Shown here: in pieces, positions 14,819-22,714 of the stretch
Layout of the letters: the number at the start of each line of letters is the position of its first letter
How positions within the stretch are numbered: position 1 is the stretch's first letter
Source of the DNA: a virus
Length of the DNA stretch: 33,269 nt
Reading direction: 5' to 3' (one strand)
Virus record (IMG/VR): IMGVR_UViG_3300046660_000570
Coordinates: 1 to 33,269 of that record
Translations under genes and position numbers: made by a program
Notes under the pieces: generated by a model
Told to the model about the DNA's origin: nothing
The model's database searches: none
Seen by the model: only the letters and a program-made list of their open reading frames with translations

Positions 14819-15367
14819 ATGGAAAGTCGCTTATCCCAACAACTGAGCACCCTGCTGCGCGACGGCGTAGTGACTGAGGTAGATCACAAGCACGCGCGGT
14901 GCCGCGTAAGGTCAGGCGAAAACCACACTGACTACATCCCTTGGTTCACGCCCGCCGCAGGGCAGGTCAGAGTTTGGTCGCCACCAAGCGTAGGCGAGCA
15001 GGTCCAGTTGCTCTGCCGTGATGGCGACATGGCCAACGCGATTGCGCTACCGGCACTGTTCAATGACAAGTTTCCGGCACCGTCCTGCAAGCCCGGGATG
15101 GTTCTCGTCGAGTTCGCCGACCGCTCCAGGCTGACCTACGACAGCACGGCGCACGCCCTTGCGGCAGAGCTGTCTTCCGGCAGCACCGTCAGCATCGTTG
15201 CAAGTGGCGGGGTCCGGATAGCTGGCAATGTAACCATCACTGGCGACGTCAACATCGAAGGCAGGGCGGTGGCGACCGATGACGTGCTTGGTGGCGGTGT
15301 AAGCCTGAAGAACCACACCCATGGCGCCGTGCAGCCAGGGAGCGGCAACTCAGGGCCACCCGAATGA
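14819..15367 (+). CDS. V: Baseplate spike protein V (P2 gpV family)
   Basis: A 182-residue protein (P2 gpV is 211), the trimeric spike that pierces the outer membrane. The start MESRLSQQLSTLLRDGV at 14819 lines up with gpV; a GTG at 14792 would add nine residues. An OB-like N-terminal domain contains WFTPAAGQVRVWSPPSVGEQ, followed by a beta-helix rich in short T/V repeats. It ends with KNHTHG, the HxH pair that binds iron at the tip in P2 gpV. It starts the V-W-FI operon here. Confidence 0.93.
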   Translation: MESRLSQQLSTLLRDGVVTEVDHKHARCRVRSGENHTDYIPWFTPAAGQVRVWSPPSVGEQVQLLCRDGDMANAIALPALFNDKFPAPSCKPGMVLVEFADRSRLTYDSTAHALAAELSSGSTVSIVASGGVRIAGNVTITGDVNIEGRAVATDDVLGGGVSLKNHTHGAVQPGSGNSGPPE

Positions 15368-15714
15368 TCGGCATGTGCGCCTCCACTGGCGCTGTAGCAA
15401 CCGGGAGCGCTCACCTAGCCCAATCGGTCCGCGACATCCTCACCACGCCTCTCGGCTCGCGCATCGCGCGCCGGGACTACGGCTCGCTCCTGCCAGACCT
15501 CATCGACCAGCCCTTCAACGACCTCACCAGGCTGCGCATGTTCGGCGCCGTGGTCACCGCGCTGATGCGCTGGGAACCGCGCATGCAGGTCAGCCGCGTA
15601 TCGCTTTCGCCCGGCGCTTCACCCGGCGCCTTCCAACTTGACTTGGACTACCGCCCGGCCGCTGCCGGCACCCCTTCGACGCTCAGCGTCGCCCTTCGCT
15701 TCCCCATCGCTTAA
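15364..15714 (+). CDS. W: Baseplate protein W (GPW/gp25 family)
   Basis: A 116-residue protein the same size as P2 gpW (115). It is a lysozyme-like wedge protein related to T4 gp25 that starts sheath polymerisation. The block LTTPLGSRIARRDYGSLLPD near residue 30 and the DQPFNDLTRLRMF segment are the family signature. The ATG overlaps the gpV stop (ATGA). Confidence 0.95.
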   Translation: MIGMCASTGAVATGSAHLAQSVRDILTTPLGSRIARRDYGSLLPDLIDQPFNDLTRLRMFGAVVTALMRWEPRMQVSRVSLSPGASPGAFQLDLDYRPAAAGTPSTLSVALRFPIA

Positions 15715-15730
15715 CCACAGGAGTCACCGC

Positions 15731-16903
15731 ATGGCACCCCAGGACTACCACCACGGCGTACGCGTCGTTGAGATCGACGGCGGCGTTCGCCCCATCCGTA
15801 CCGTGGCCACCGCCATCGTCGGCGTTGTCTGCACTTCGGCCGATGCCAGCGACAGCATGTTCCCGCTGGATACCCCGGTACTGATCACCGACGTGCGAGG
15901 CGCCATCGGCCAAGCCGGCACTGAGGGCACCTTGGCCAGCGTGCTGACCGCCATCGCCGACCAGGCCAACCCGGTGACCGTGGTAGTCCGTGTGGCCGAG
16001 GGCGATGAAGCCTCCGACACCATCAGCAACGTCATCGGCACCGTGGCCGACGGCAAGTACACTGGCCTGCAGGCACTACTGGTGGCCGAGAGCAAGCTGG
16101 GCGTGAAGCCGCGCATCGTCGGCGCGCCCGGCTTGGACACCAAGGAAGTCACCACCGCCATCGCGTCCATCTGCAAGAAGCTGCGGGCCATCTCCTACGT
16201 GGGTGTAGGCGACAGCAAGACCGTCGCAGAGATTCTGACCTACCGCAAGCAGTTTGGGGACCGCGAGCTGATGATGATCTGGCCGGATTTCCTGGCCTGG
16301 AACACCCAGACCAGCGCCGCCGACGTCACCTTCGGTACCGCCCGCGCCATCGGCCTGCGTGCATTGATCGACCAGCAGATGGGCTGGCACAAGACCCTGT
16401 CCAACGTGCCGGTGCAGGGCGTGACCGGCATCAGCGCCGACGTCACCTGGGACCTGCAGGATCCGCAGACCGACGCCGGCCTGCTCAACGCCAACGACGT
16501 CACTACCCTGATCAACAGCCGCGGCTACCGTTTCTGGGGCTCGCGCACCTGCAGCGATGACCCGTTGTACGCCTTCGAATCGGCCACCCGCACCGCGCAG
16601 ATCCTGGCTGACACCATCGCCGACGCGATGATGATCTACGTCGACAAGCCGCTGCACCCTTCCACGGTGAAGGACATGCTGGAGACGATCAACGCCAAGT
16701 TCCGCGAGCTGAAGGCCGGCGGCTACGTGATCGATGCCAACGCCTGGTACGACGAAGGCCAGAACCTGCCGACCCAGCTGTCCTCGGGTCGCCTGGCTAT
16801 CGACTTCGACTACACACCGGTGCCGCCGCTGGAGTACCTGCAGCTCAACCAGCGGATCACCGACCGCTACTTCGCCGACTTCGCCAACCGCATCGACGCC
16901 TGA
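15731..16903 (+). CDS. FI: Tail sheath protein (P2 gpFI family)
   Basis: A 390-residue contractile sheath protein, near P2 FI (396). An AGGAG site lies about nine bases before ATG 15731. Family segments include YHHGVRVVEIDGG at the start, VRGAIGQAGTEGTL near residue 56, RGYRFWGSRTCSDDP near residue 262 and LEYLQLNQRITDRYF near the end. The protein forms the outer tail tube that contracts on infection. It is cotranscribed with V and W; no separate promoter is visible in the 16-base gap, unlike P2 where FI has its own late promoter. Confidence 0.96.
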   Translation: MAPQDYHHGVRVVEIDGGVRPIRTVATAIVGVVCTSADASDSMFPLDTPVLITDVRGAIGQAGTEGTLASVLTAIADQANPVTVVVRVAEGDEASDTISNVIGTVADGKYTGLQALLVAESKLGVKPRIVGAPGLDTKEVTTAIASICKKLRAISYVGVGDSKTVAEILTYRKQFGDRELMMIWPDFLAWNTQTSAADVTFGTARAIGLRALIDQQMGWHKTLSNVPVQGVTGISADVTWDLQDPQTDAGLLNANDVTTLINSRGYRFWGSRTCSDDPLYAFESATRTAQILADTIADAMMIYVDKPLHPSTVKDMLETINAKFRELKAGGYVIDANAWYDEGQNLPTQLSSGRLAIDFDYTPVPPLEYLQLNQRITDRYFADFANRIDA

Positions 16904-16919
16904 CCAAGGAACCCCCTGC

Positions 16920-17429
16920 ATGTCCCTGCCCAGCAAACTGAAGAACCTGAACCTGTTCAATGATGGCGTGAGCTATCTGGGCCAGGTCACCGAGTTCAAG
17001 CTCCCCACCTTGACCCGCAAGATGGAGGAGTACCGTGCCGGCGGCATGGCCGGCCCCATCAGCATCGATATGGGCCAGGAGAAGATCGAGGCCGAGTGGA
17101 AGTGCGGCGGCCTGATGCGCGAAGTCCTGCACCAATACGGTGCGGTGTCGCATAACGGCGTGCAGCTGCGCTTCGCCGGCGCCTACCAGCGCGAGGACAG
17201 CGCCGAGACCGACGCGGTCGAGATCGTCATCCGTGGCCGCCACAGCGAGATCGACGCAGGCACCGGCAAGGTCGGCGACGACACCGAGTTCGCGGTCAAG
17301 ACCGCCGCCAGCTACTACAAGCTGAGCATCAACGGCCGCACCGAGATCGAGATCGACATGGTGGGCATGGTCTTCATGGTCAACGGCACCGACATGCTGG
17401 CCGCTCAGCGCCGTGCCATCGGCTACTGA
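16920..17429 (+). CDS. FII: Major tail tube protein (P2 gpFII family)
   Basis: A 169-residue protein close to P2 FII (172) that forms the rigid inner tube through which DNA passes. Typical blocks are KLKNLNLFNDG at the start, VTEFKLPTLTRKMEEYRAGG and GPISIDMGQEKIEAEW in the first half, and TEIEIDMVGMVFMVNGTD near the end. It follows the sheath gene after 16 bases, as in P2. Confidence 0.96.
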   Translation: MSLPSKLKNLNLFNDGVSYLGQVTEFKLPTLTRKMEEYRAGGMAGPISIDMGQEKIEAEWKCGGLMREVLHQYGAVSHNGVQLRFAGAYQREDSAETDAVEIVIRGRHSEIDAGTGKVGDDTEFAVKTAASYYKLSINGRTEIEIDMVGMVFMVNGTDMLAAQRRAIGY

Positions 17430-17455
17430 TTCCCTCTCCATTCCCAGGAACACCA

Positions 17456-17812
17456 ATGAATCTGATCTCTTCGCCTGCCGAAGTCATCGCCGAGCTGGAT
17501 ACGACATCCGGCAAAGTGACCAACACCTCACTTTCCAACATCGAGCTGGATGCTCCGATTTCACGTGGCGACCAGCTCATCACCACCCTGCAGCTGCGCC
17601 GGCCAAACGCTGGCGAACTGCGCGGCATCAAGCTGGCCGACCTGCTGCAGATGGATGTCAGCGCCCTGGCCCTGCTGTTGCCGCGCATCAGCAGCCCAGC
17701 ACTGACGGCCGCTGACGTGGGCAAGCTGGATCCCGCCGACCTGGTCAGCATCGCCACCGAGGTGGGCGGGTTTTTCTTGTCGAAGGCGCAGCGGGAATCC
17801 CTGTCTGCGTAG
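17456..17812 (+). CDS. E: Tail assembly chaperone E (P2 gpE family)
   Basis: A 118-residue protein in the position of P2 gpE (91 residues), a chaperone that coats the tape measure protein before tube assembly. The central PISRGDQLITTLQLRRPNAG and GIKLADLLQMDVSAL segments are typical of phage tail assembly proteins. Near its end, GGGTTTTTCTTG offers a slip site. The -1 frame is open from there through the E' gene, so an E-E' fusion of about 161 residues (107 plus 54) can be made, as in P2. Confidence 0.93.
   Translation: MNLISSPAEVIAELDTTSGKVTNTSLSNIELDAPISRGDQLITTLQLRRPNAGELRGIKLADLLQMDVSALALLLPRISSPALTAADVGKLDPADLVSIATEVGGFFLSKAQRESLSA
17768..17779 (+). other. Probable -1 ribosomal frameshift site (E to E')
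   Basis: The E frame reads GGG TTT TTC TTG here. Slipping back one base on the five-T run moves the ribosome into the frame of E', which has no stop before 17938-17940. The P2 site is TTTTTTG. This one is weaker, since the P-site pairing after slippage (GTT) is imperfect while the A-site pairing (TTT) is good. The conserved frame relation and open -1 frame are seen directly; use of the site is inferred. Confidence 0.65.
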
Positions 17813-17820
17813 AGGAGTTC

Positions 17821-17940
17821 ATGGCCGACATTGCGACAGTCTTCGCTTTCAGCCTGGGCGAACTGTCGCAAATGTCCCTGATTGAACTGATTGAGTGGCG
17901 CGAACGTGCGCGTGTACGAAGTGGAGCTGAGCAGCGGTGA
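17821..17940 (+). CDS. E': GpE-family tail protein (P2 gpE' part)
   Basis: A 39-residue frame beginning MADIATVFAFSLGEL and containing MSLIELIEWRERA, the hallmark of the Phage_P2_GpE family. It can be made as the C-terminal part of the frameshifted E-E' product. It also has its own ATG with GAGGAG directly upstream (short spacing), so separate synthesis is possible. With E it helps the tape measure fold. It lies nine bases after the E stop, in the -1 frame relative to E. Confidence 0.9.
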   Translation: MADIATVFAFSLGELSQMSLIELIEWRERARVRSGAEQR

Positions 17941-17952
17941 TAAATTCTTCCC

Positions 17953-18120
17953 ATGAACAATTTTTCCGCGCTGCTGCTTGGCATGCTGGCTCTGTACGTC
18001 GTTCTGGCCTTCCTCTTTGTAGTGATGTGGCGCACCGGCTTTCTCTTCATGGTGCTGAACATTCTCGCGGACGAGGTGGCGAAGTTGCGCCGCAGGATCT
18101 CTCGCAACAGTGGGGACTAG
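17953..18120 (+). CDS. Micro membrane protein 1 (55 aa)
   Basis: A frame beginning MNNFSALLLGMLALYVV with one long hydrophobic segment (about residues 5-38, possibly two short helices). A basic tail with KLRRRISRN follows. It lies 12 bases after E' and is the first of three consecutive tiny membrane proteins placed between the tail chaperone and the tape measure, where P2 has none. The ribosome binding site is weak. No family is recognised. A role in superinfection exclusion or lysis is possible from size and topology, but this is inference. Confidence 0.6.
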   Translation: MNNFSALLLGMLALYVVLAFLFVVMWRTGFLFMVLNILADEVAKLRRRISRNSGD

Positions 18121-18126
18121 ACCCGC

Positions 18127-18279
18127 ATGGACCTCATCATTTCACTACTCGTGTGCGCCGCTGGCATCGTCATCCTGATGGTGTTCTTTGGACTCATGCT
18201 CGGGGCGGGAATGTTTGCTGGAGAGCTGCTGAGCAGAATCATGGGATATTCGCCTTCCAATGTGGACCGGGATCGATAG
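18127..18279 (+). CDS. Micro membrane protein 2 (50 aa)
   Basis: A frame beginning MDLIISLLVCAAGIVIL with a hydrophobic stretch over about residues 3-32 and a polar end SNVDRDR. A GGGGAC precedes the ATG. It starts six bases after the stop of the first small gene, so the two are tightly packed as expected for real genes. No family is recognised. Confidence 0.6.
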   Translation: MDLIISLLVCAAGIVILMVFFGLMLGAGMFAGELLSRIMGYSPSNVDRDR

Positions 18280-18300
18280 GACAGGAGAGGACGCCGCCTG

Positions 18301-18438
18301 ATGGGCATGCTTATATTCATTCTTATATCGCTACTAATACTGACACCTATCTTTCTTGGGATAGTGTGGGCACTGTGCATCCTCTGCCAGCTGGTCGTGA
18401 CGATTTTCAACGGTCTATCTGCAAAGCCCGACCCGTAG
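18301..18438 (+). CDS. Micro membrane protein 3 (45 aa)
   Basis: A frame beginning MGMLIFILISLLILTPIF, hydrophobic over about residues 3-38 with a short polar end LSAKPDP. An AGGAGAGG site precedes it at a slightly long spacing. It ends 22 bases before the tape measure gene. Base composition is less GC-rich than the flanking tail genes. The three small genes share size, topology and packing, so they may be related or act together, though sequence similarity between them is weak. Confidence 0.6.
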   Translation: MGMLIFILISLLILTPIFLGIVWALCILCQLVVTIFNGLSAKPDP

Positions 18439-18460
18439 CCAACCTTGATGGCGCTGCCCC

Positions 18461-21316
18461 ATGAGCGGTGCCAACCTCCGCTTGCAGGTGGTCCTGCAGG
18501 CGCTCGACAAGGCAAGCGCGCCCTTCCGAAAGGTGCTGAGTGGCAGCAAAGCACTGGCTGGAAGCCTGCAACTGCAGCAAGATGCGCTGCGTCGACTCAA
18601 CGCTGCACAACGCGATGTCAGTGCGTACCGCCAGCAACAGAAGGCCATTCAGGACACTGCAGCTGCTCACCGGATGGCGCAGCAGCGCGTGCGCGAGCTC
18701 GCCCGCGAGATGGACGCCAGCGTCGCGCCGACGCGAAAACTGAGCCAAAGCTTCGCTCAGGCAAAGTCTGCCGCACGGCAGTTGAAGACGCAGCACCAGG
18801 AGCACGCGCAGGCGTTGCATCGCCTGCGTGGCAGCCTGGACCAGGCTGGCATCAGCACTCGGCGCCTCGGAACCGACGAGCGCAGGCTCCGTGCAGAGAT
18901 ATCAAAGACCAGTGCCCAGATGGATGCTCAGCGCAAGCGCCTCGCTGCTTTGGATGCTGCCAAGGAGCGCGGCCGAAAGATGCAGTCTGGCGGCATGAGT
19001 GCTTCGGCGCATGGCGCCGGGTTTGCCGTGGGTGCTTCTGGCGCTTTGCGCCGCATGATGGCGCCCATCAAGGACGCTATGGCGTTCGAGTCAGCGATGG
19101 CTGACGTTCGGAAAGTGGTGGACTTCGAGTCCCCCGAGGCTTTTGGGCAGATGAGCAAGGACATCAAGGGACTGTCCCTGCGGTTGCCCATGGTTCCGAC
19201 CGAGATAGCCAAGATCGTGGCGGCAGCTGGCCAGGCCAATGTACCTCGCGAGGAATTGCTTCGATTCACTGAAGAAGCCGCGATGATGGGCGTCGCGTTC
19301 GATATGAGCGCGGAAGATGCAGGGAAATCCATGGCCACCTGGAGAACAGCCTTCAGGCTGAATCAGGACGAAGTGGTTTCCCTTGCAGACAAGATCAATC
19401 ATCTAGGGAACACCGGCTCTGCGGATGTTGGACAGATCACTGCAGTTCTGGAGCGTGTCGGCGCGCTCGGCGAAGTTGCAGGTCTGGACAGCGGCGGCGT
19501 GGCTGCGTTGGGAGCCACGATTGCAGCGATGGGCACTCAGTCCGAGGTCGCTGCCACCGGCATCAAGAACGTCCTTCTCACGTTGTCGTCCGGCGACGCT
19601 GCGACGGCACGGCAAGCTGCGGCCCTCAGGTCGCTGGGCCTGGACGCGTCCGACATGGCCAAGGCCATGCAGCAGGATGCTGGCGGGGCCCTGGTGGGTG
19701 TGCTTGAAAAGCTCAAGGAGTTGCCACAGCACGCCCAATCAGCTGCGCTCACCCAGCTGTTCGGACGTGAGTCGATAGGCGCAGTGGCCCCGCTGCTGAC
19801 CAATCTCGATCAATTGAAGGAGAACTTTGGGAAGGTCGCGGATGCGAGCAAGTACGCCGATTCGATGAAGAAGGAGTTCTTGGAGCGCACCGGCACGTCT
19901 GAGAATGCCGTACAGCTGCTCAACAATGCATACCGTGTCACGTCAGCGACCCTGGGCGAGCTGCTCCTGCCTGAGGTGAAGAAGCTCTCCGCTTGGGCAC
20001 AGCGTGTTCTGGAACGCTTCGTCAAATGGGTGGAGGCCAACCCGAAACTGGTTTTGGCCGTTTCCAAGCTCGCGATTGCGGGCGCAGCTCTCCTAGCGAT
20101 GCTGGGCGGTGTCGCGGTTGGCGGAGGGCTTGTGGCAATGATGCTCAGTCACCTCCACAAGGCCGTCATGGTCGTGAGCGGCGGGCTGGGAAAGGTGTCT
20201 GGCGTTGTGAGCTCTTTGGGGGGCCGTGGTTTAACCATGCTCCTCAACGTTGGCCGCACGCTGCTCCCCATCCTTGGCGGCGTCAGTGCGCCAATCCTCG
20301 CAATCGGCATTGCCGTGGGCGTAGTAGCGGCACTCGTGTGGAAGTACTGGGAACCGATCAAGGCGTTCATGGCGGGCGTATGGGGCGGAGTCGTAGAGGC
20401 CGTCAGACCCGCGATGGAGCAGCTCAAGGGTGTGCTTTCCCCTTTGGCCCCGCTGTGGGACATGGTCTCCGGCGCCATGGGCAAGGCTTGGGCTTGGGTC
20501 AAGCAACTCTTCGCACCCTTTGAAGCCAGCAGCGAGCAGCTGCAAGGCGCAACGGAGGCAGGACGTGGGTTCGGCGAGGTGATCGGCAAAGTGCTGGGCG
20601 GAGGAATCAACCTGGCGGTCGGCGCCATCGGCCTGCTGACCACGGCATTCAAGACCATCCTACCGATCATCATGACCGCCATCGGCGGCGTCTGGACCTA
20701 CCTGCAGGGCGCCTGGGATCTGATCGTGGGCCTGTTCACCCTCGACGGTGCGCGCATCACCGAGGGCGTGACGAAGATCTGGGATGGACTCAACCAGATC
20801 CTGGGCGGCTGGCCGGCAAAGCTGATGCAGACCGGCATCGACATGATCAACGGCCTCATCAACGGCGCCCTCTCTCTCGAGGCCGTTGTGCAGGAGAAGA
20901 TCATGGGCATCGCCTCCAGCATCATGGGCACGTTCAAGAGCGCGCTTGGCATTGCAAGCCCCTCAAAGGTGTTCGCCCAGTTCGGTGAGTTCACCATGCA
21001 GGGACTTGCCGGTGGCTTGGAGAGCAGCCAGGGTGCCCCGCTGCAGCAGATCACCGGCGTCGGCGACCGGATGAAGCAGGCCGGCGCGGGTGTTGCGCTT
21101 GGCATTGCGGCAATGCCAGCCATGGCCGCTGGCGGGCCCGTACTGGCGCCGGGCGCCTCGGCCGCTGGTATCGGCGCGGCGGCAGCCAGTTACACGATCA
21201 ACATCCAGGCCCCTGCAGGCGTAGATGCCGAGGGTATCGCGCGCCTGGTCCGGCAGGAGATCGAGGCCATCGAGCGCCAGAAGGCCAGCCGCTTAGCTTC
21301 CCGCCTGACCGACTGA
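18461..21316 (+). CDS. T: Tape measure protein (P2 gpT family)
   Basis: A 951-residue tail length protein, longer than P2 gpT (815), which predicts a longer tail if the usual length rule holds. The first 190 residues are a long charged helical region rich in Q, A, R and K (coiled coil). A TP901-type core domain follows at about 195-500, with the MADVRKVVDFESPE and LGNTGSADVGQITAVLERVG segments. Hydrophobic helices lie at about 525-560 and 590-630, and a glycine- and alanine-rich C-terminus follows. It ends with VRQEIEAIERQKASRLASRL. Start ATG 18461 has only a weak ribosome binding site. Confidence 0.95.
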   Translation: MSGANLRLQVVLQALDKASAPFRKVLSGSKALAGSLQLQQDALRRLNAAQRDVSAYRQQQKAIQDTAAAHRMAQQRVRELAREMDASVAPTRKLSQSFAQAKSAARQLKTQHQEHAQALHRLRGSLDQAGISTRRLGTDERRLRAEISKTSAQMDAQRKRLAALDAAKERGRKMQSGGMSASAHGAGFAVGASGALRRMMAPIKDAMAFESAMADVRKVVDFESPEAFGQMSKDIKGLSLRLPMVPTEIAKIVAAAGQANVPREELLRFTEEAAMMGVAFDMSAEDAGKSMATWRTAFRLNQDEVVSLADKINHLGNTGSADVGQITAVLERVGALGEVAGLDSGGVAALGATIAAMGTQSEVAATGIKNVLLTLSSGDAATARQAAALRSLGLDASDMAKAMQQDAGGALVGVLEKLKELPQHAQSAALTQLFGRESIGAVAPLLTNLDQLKENFGKVADASKYADSMKKEFLERTGTSENAVQLLNNAYRVTSATLGELLLPEVKKLSAWAQRVLERFVKWVEANPKLVLAVSKLAIAGAALLAMLGGVAVGGGLVAMMLSHLHKAVMVVSGGLGKVSGVVSSLGGRGLTMLLNVGRTLLPILGGVSAPILAIGIAVGVVAALVWKYWEPIKAFMAGVWGGVVEAVRPAMEQLKGVLSPLAPLWDMVSGAMGKAWAWVKQLFAPFEASSEQLQGATEAGRGFGEVIGKVLGGGINLAVGAIGLLTTAFKTILPIIMTAIGGVWTYLQGAWDLIVGLFTLDGARITEGVTKIWDGLNQILGGWPAKLMQTGIDMINGLINGALSLEAVVQEKIMGIASSIMGTFKSALGIASPSKVFAQFGEFTMQGLAGGLESSQGAPLQQITGVGDRMKQAGAGVALGIAAMPAMAAGGPVLAPGASAAGIGAAAASYTINIQAPAGVDAEGIARLVRQEIEAIERQKASRLASRLTD

Positions 21317-21326
21317 GGATTCCCAC

Positions 21327-21725
21327 ATGATGATGACCTACGGCACCTTTGTGTTCTCCGTCGCTACCGCCGCCTACGACCAGCTGCAGCGTCAGATGAG
21401 CTGGCGCCATCCCAGCAGCGAGCGCATGGGCGCTCGGCCGGCGCGCCAGTACGTCGGCCCCGGCGACGACACCATCAACCTGCAGGGCACCATCACGGCC
21501 GAACTGGCGACCGACCTGCGTGTGCTGGACGAACTGCGCGAACTGGCCGACCAAGGGCGCCCGCAGGCACTGGTTGAAGGCACCGGCCGTGTCTATGGCG
21601 CCTACCTGCTGGTCAGCCTCAACGAGACCCGGAAGGAGCTCTACAAGGACGGCACGCCTCGACTGATCGAGTTCCAGATGCAGTTGGAGCGGGACGATGA
21701 AGGCGCCGCTGGAGCAGCGGCATGA
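21327..21725 (+). CDS. U: Tail protein U (P2 gpU family)
   Basis: A 132-residue protein, near P2 gpU (159), placed between T and D as in P2. The YDQLQRQMSWRHPSSERMG segment near residue 17 and GPGDDTINLQGTI near residue 44 are typical of gpU. It belongs to the tail tip/hub. Three consecutive methionines at the start leave the exact start open between 21327 and 21333. Its stop overlaps the start of gpD. Confidence 0.94.
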   Translation: MMMTYGTFVFSVATAAYDQLQRQMSWRHPSSERMGARPARQYVGPGDDTINLQGTITAELATDLRVLDELRELADQGRPQALVEGTGRVYGAYLLVSLNETRKELYKDGTPRLIEFQMQLERDDEGAAGAAA

Positions 21726-22714
21726 GGGCCAGCCCCTACCCCATCCCTGCCTGGCGGGTTTCTCTCGACGGCCAGGACCTGACCGAGCGGCTAGCGCCCC
21801 GCCTACTCGACCTGACCCTCACCGAGAGCCGGGGCGACGAAGCCGACCAGGTCGACCTGCGACTGCACGACCACGACGGGCGAGTCGCCTTGCCCCGACG
21901 CGGCGTCACGCTGCAGGTGGCCATCGGCTGGCGTGATGGTGGGCTGTTCGACAAGGGCACGTTCGTGGTGGACGACGTGGAGCACAGTGGCGCGCCAGAC
22001 ATCGTCACCATCCGCGCCCGCTCGGCAGATCTCACCGGTGCTGTGCGCGGGCGGCGGGAGCGGAGCTGGCATGACACCACCCTGGGCGAGATCCTGAGCA
22101 CCATCGCCGGAGAGCATTCGCTGCGCCCGGCCATTGCCGCAGGCTTGGCGTCCACGCCGATACCCCATCTGGACCAGGCCAATGAGAGCGACATCAACCT
22201 GCTGACCCGTCTGGCCAAGCGGTTCGATGCCGTCGCTACGGTGAAGGCCGGCACATTGATCTTTGCGCCCATCGCTGCAGGCACCAGCCCCAGTGGCGCG
22301 GCGCTACCGGCGGCCCTCATCACCCGCGCGTCGGGCGACCAGCATCGCTACAGCGTTGTCGACCGGGACAACCATACCGGCGTACGTGCCTATTGGGGCG
22401 ACCGTGATGCCGCGCGTCGAAAGGCAGTGCTGGTGGGCACTGCGGACAACGAGAAGAAGCTCCAGGCCACGTACGCCACCGAAGCCGAAGCTAGACAGCA
22501 GGCAGAAGCAGAACTGAAGCGGCTGACGCGCGGAACGGCCCAGCTGAGCTACAGGCTCGCGCTAGGCCGCGCAGATATCTATCCGGAACAGGCAGTGACG
22601 GTGAGTGGCTTTAAGCCGGAGATCGACGGGGCAGAATGGCTGGTGGTTAAGGCCCACCACTCCATAGGTGCTGGGGGATTTATGACCACACTAGAGCTGG
22701 AACTTGCTCGCTAG
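21722..22714 (+). CDS. D: Late control protein D / tail hub (P2 gpD family)
   Basis: A 330-residue protein (P2 gpD is 387) that forms the baseplate hub related to T4 gp27. Family blocks are RLLDLTLTESRGDEADQVDL near residue 35, NESDINLLTRLAKRFDAVAT near 155 and the C-terminal GAGGFMTTLELE. It starts at ATGA overlapping gpU. It is the last gene of the rightward late region. Its TAG stop overlaps the TAG stop of the leftward PIN gene in the four bases CTAG, with no terminator between. Confidence 0.94.
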   Translation: MRASPYPIPAWRVSLDGQDLTERLAPRLLDLTLTESRGDEADQVDLRLHDHDGRVALPRRGVTLQVAIGWRDGGLFDKGTFVVDDVEHSGAPDIVTIRARSADLTGAVRGRRERSWHDTTLGEILSTIAGEHSLRPAIAAGLASTPIPHLDQANESDINLLTRLAKRFDAVATVKAGTLIFAPIAAGTSPSGAALPAALITRASGDQHRYSVVDRDNHTGVRAYWGDRDAARRKAVLVGTADNEKKLQATYATEAEARQQAEAELKRLTRGTAQLSYRLALGRADIYPEQAVTVSGFKPEIDGAEWLVVKAHHSIGAGGFMTTLELELAR

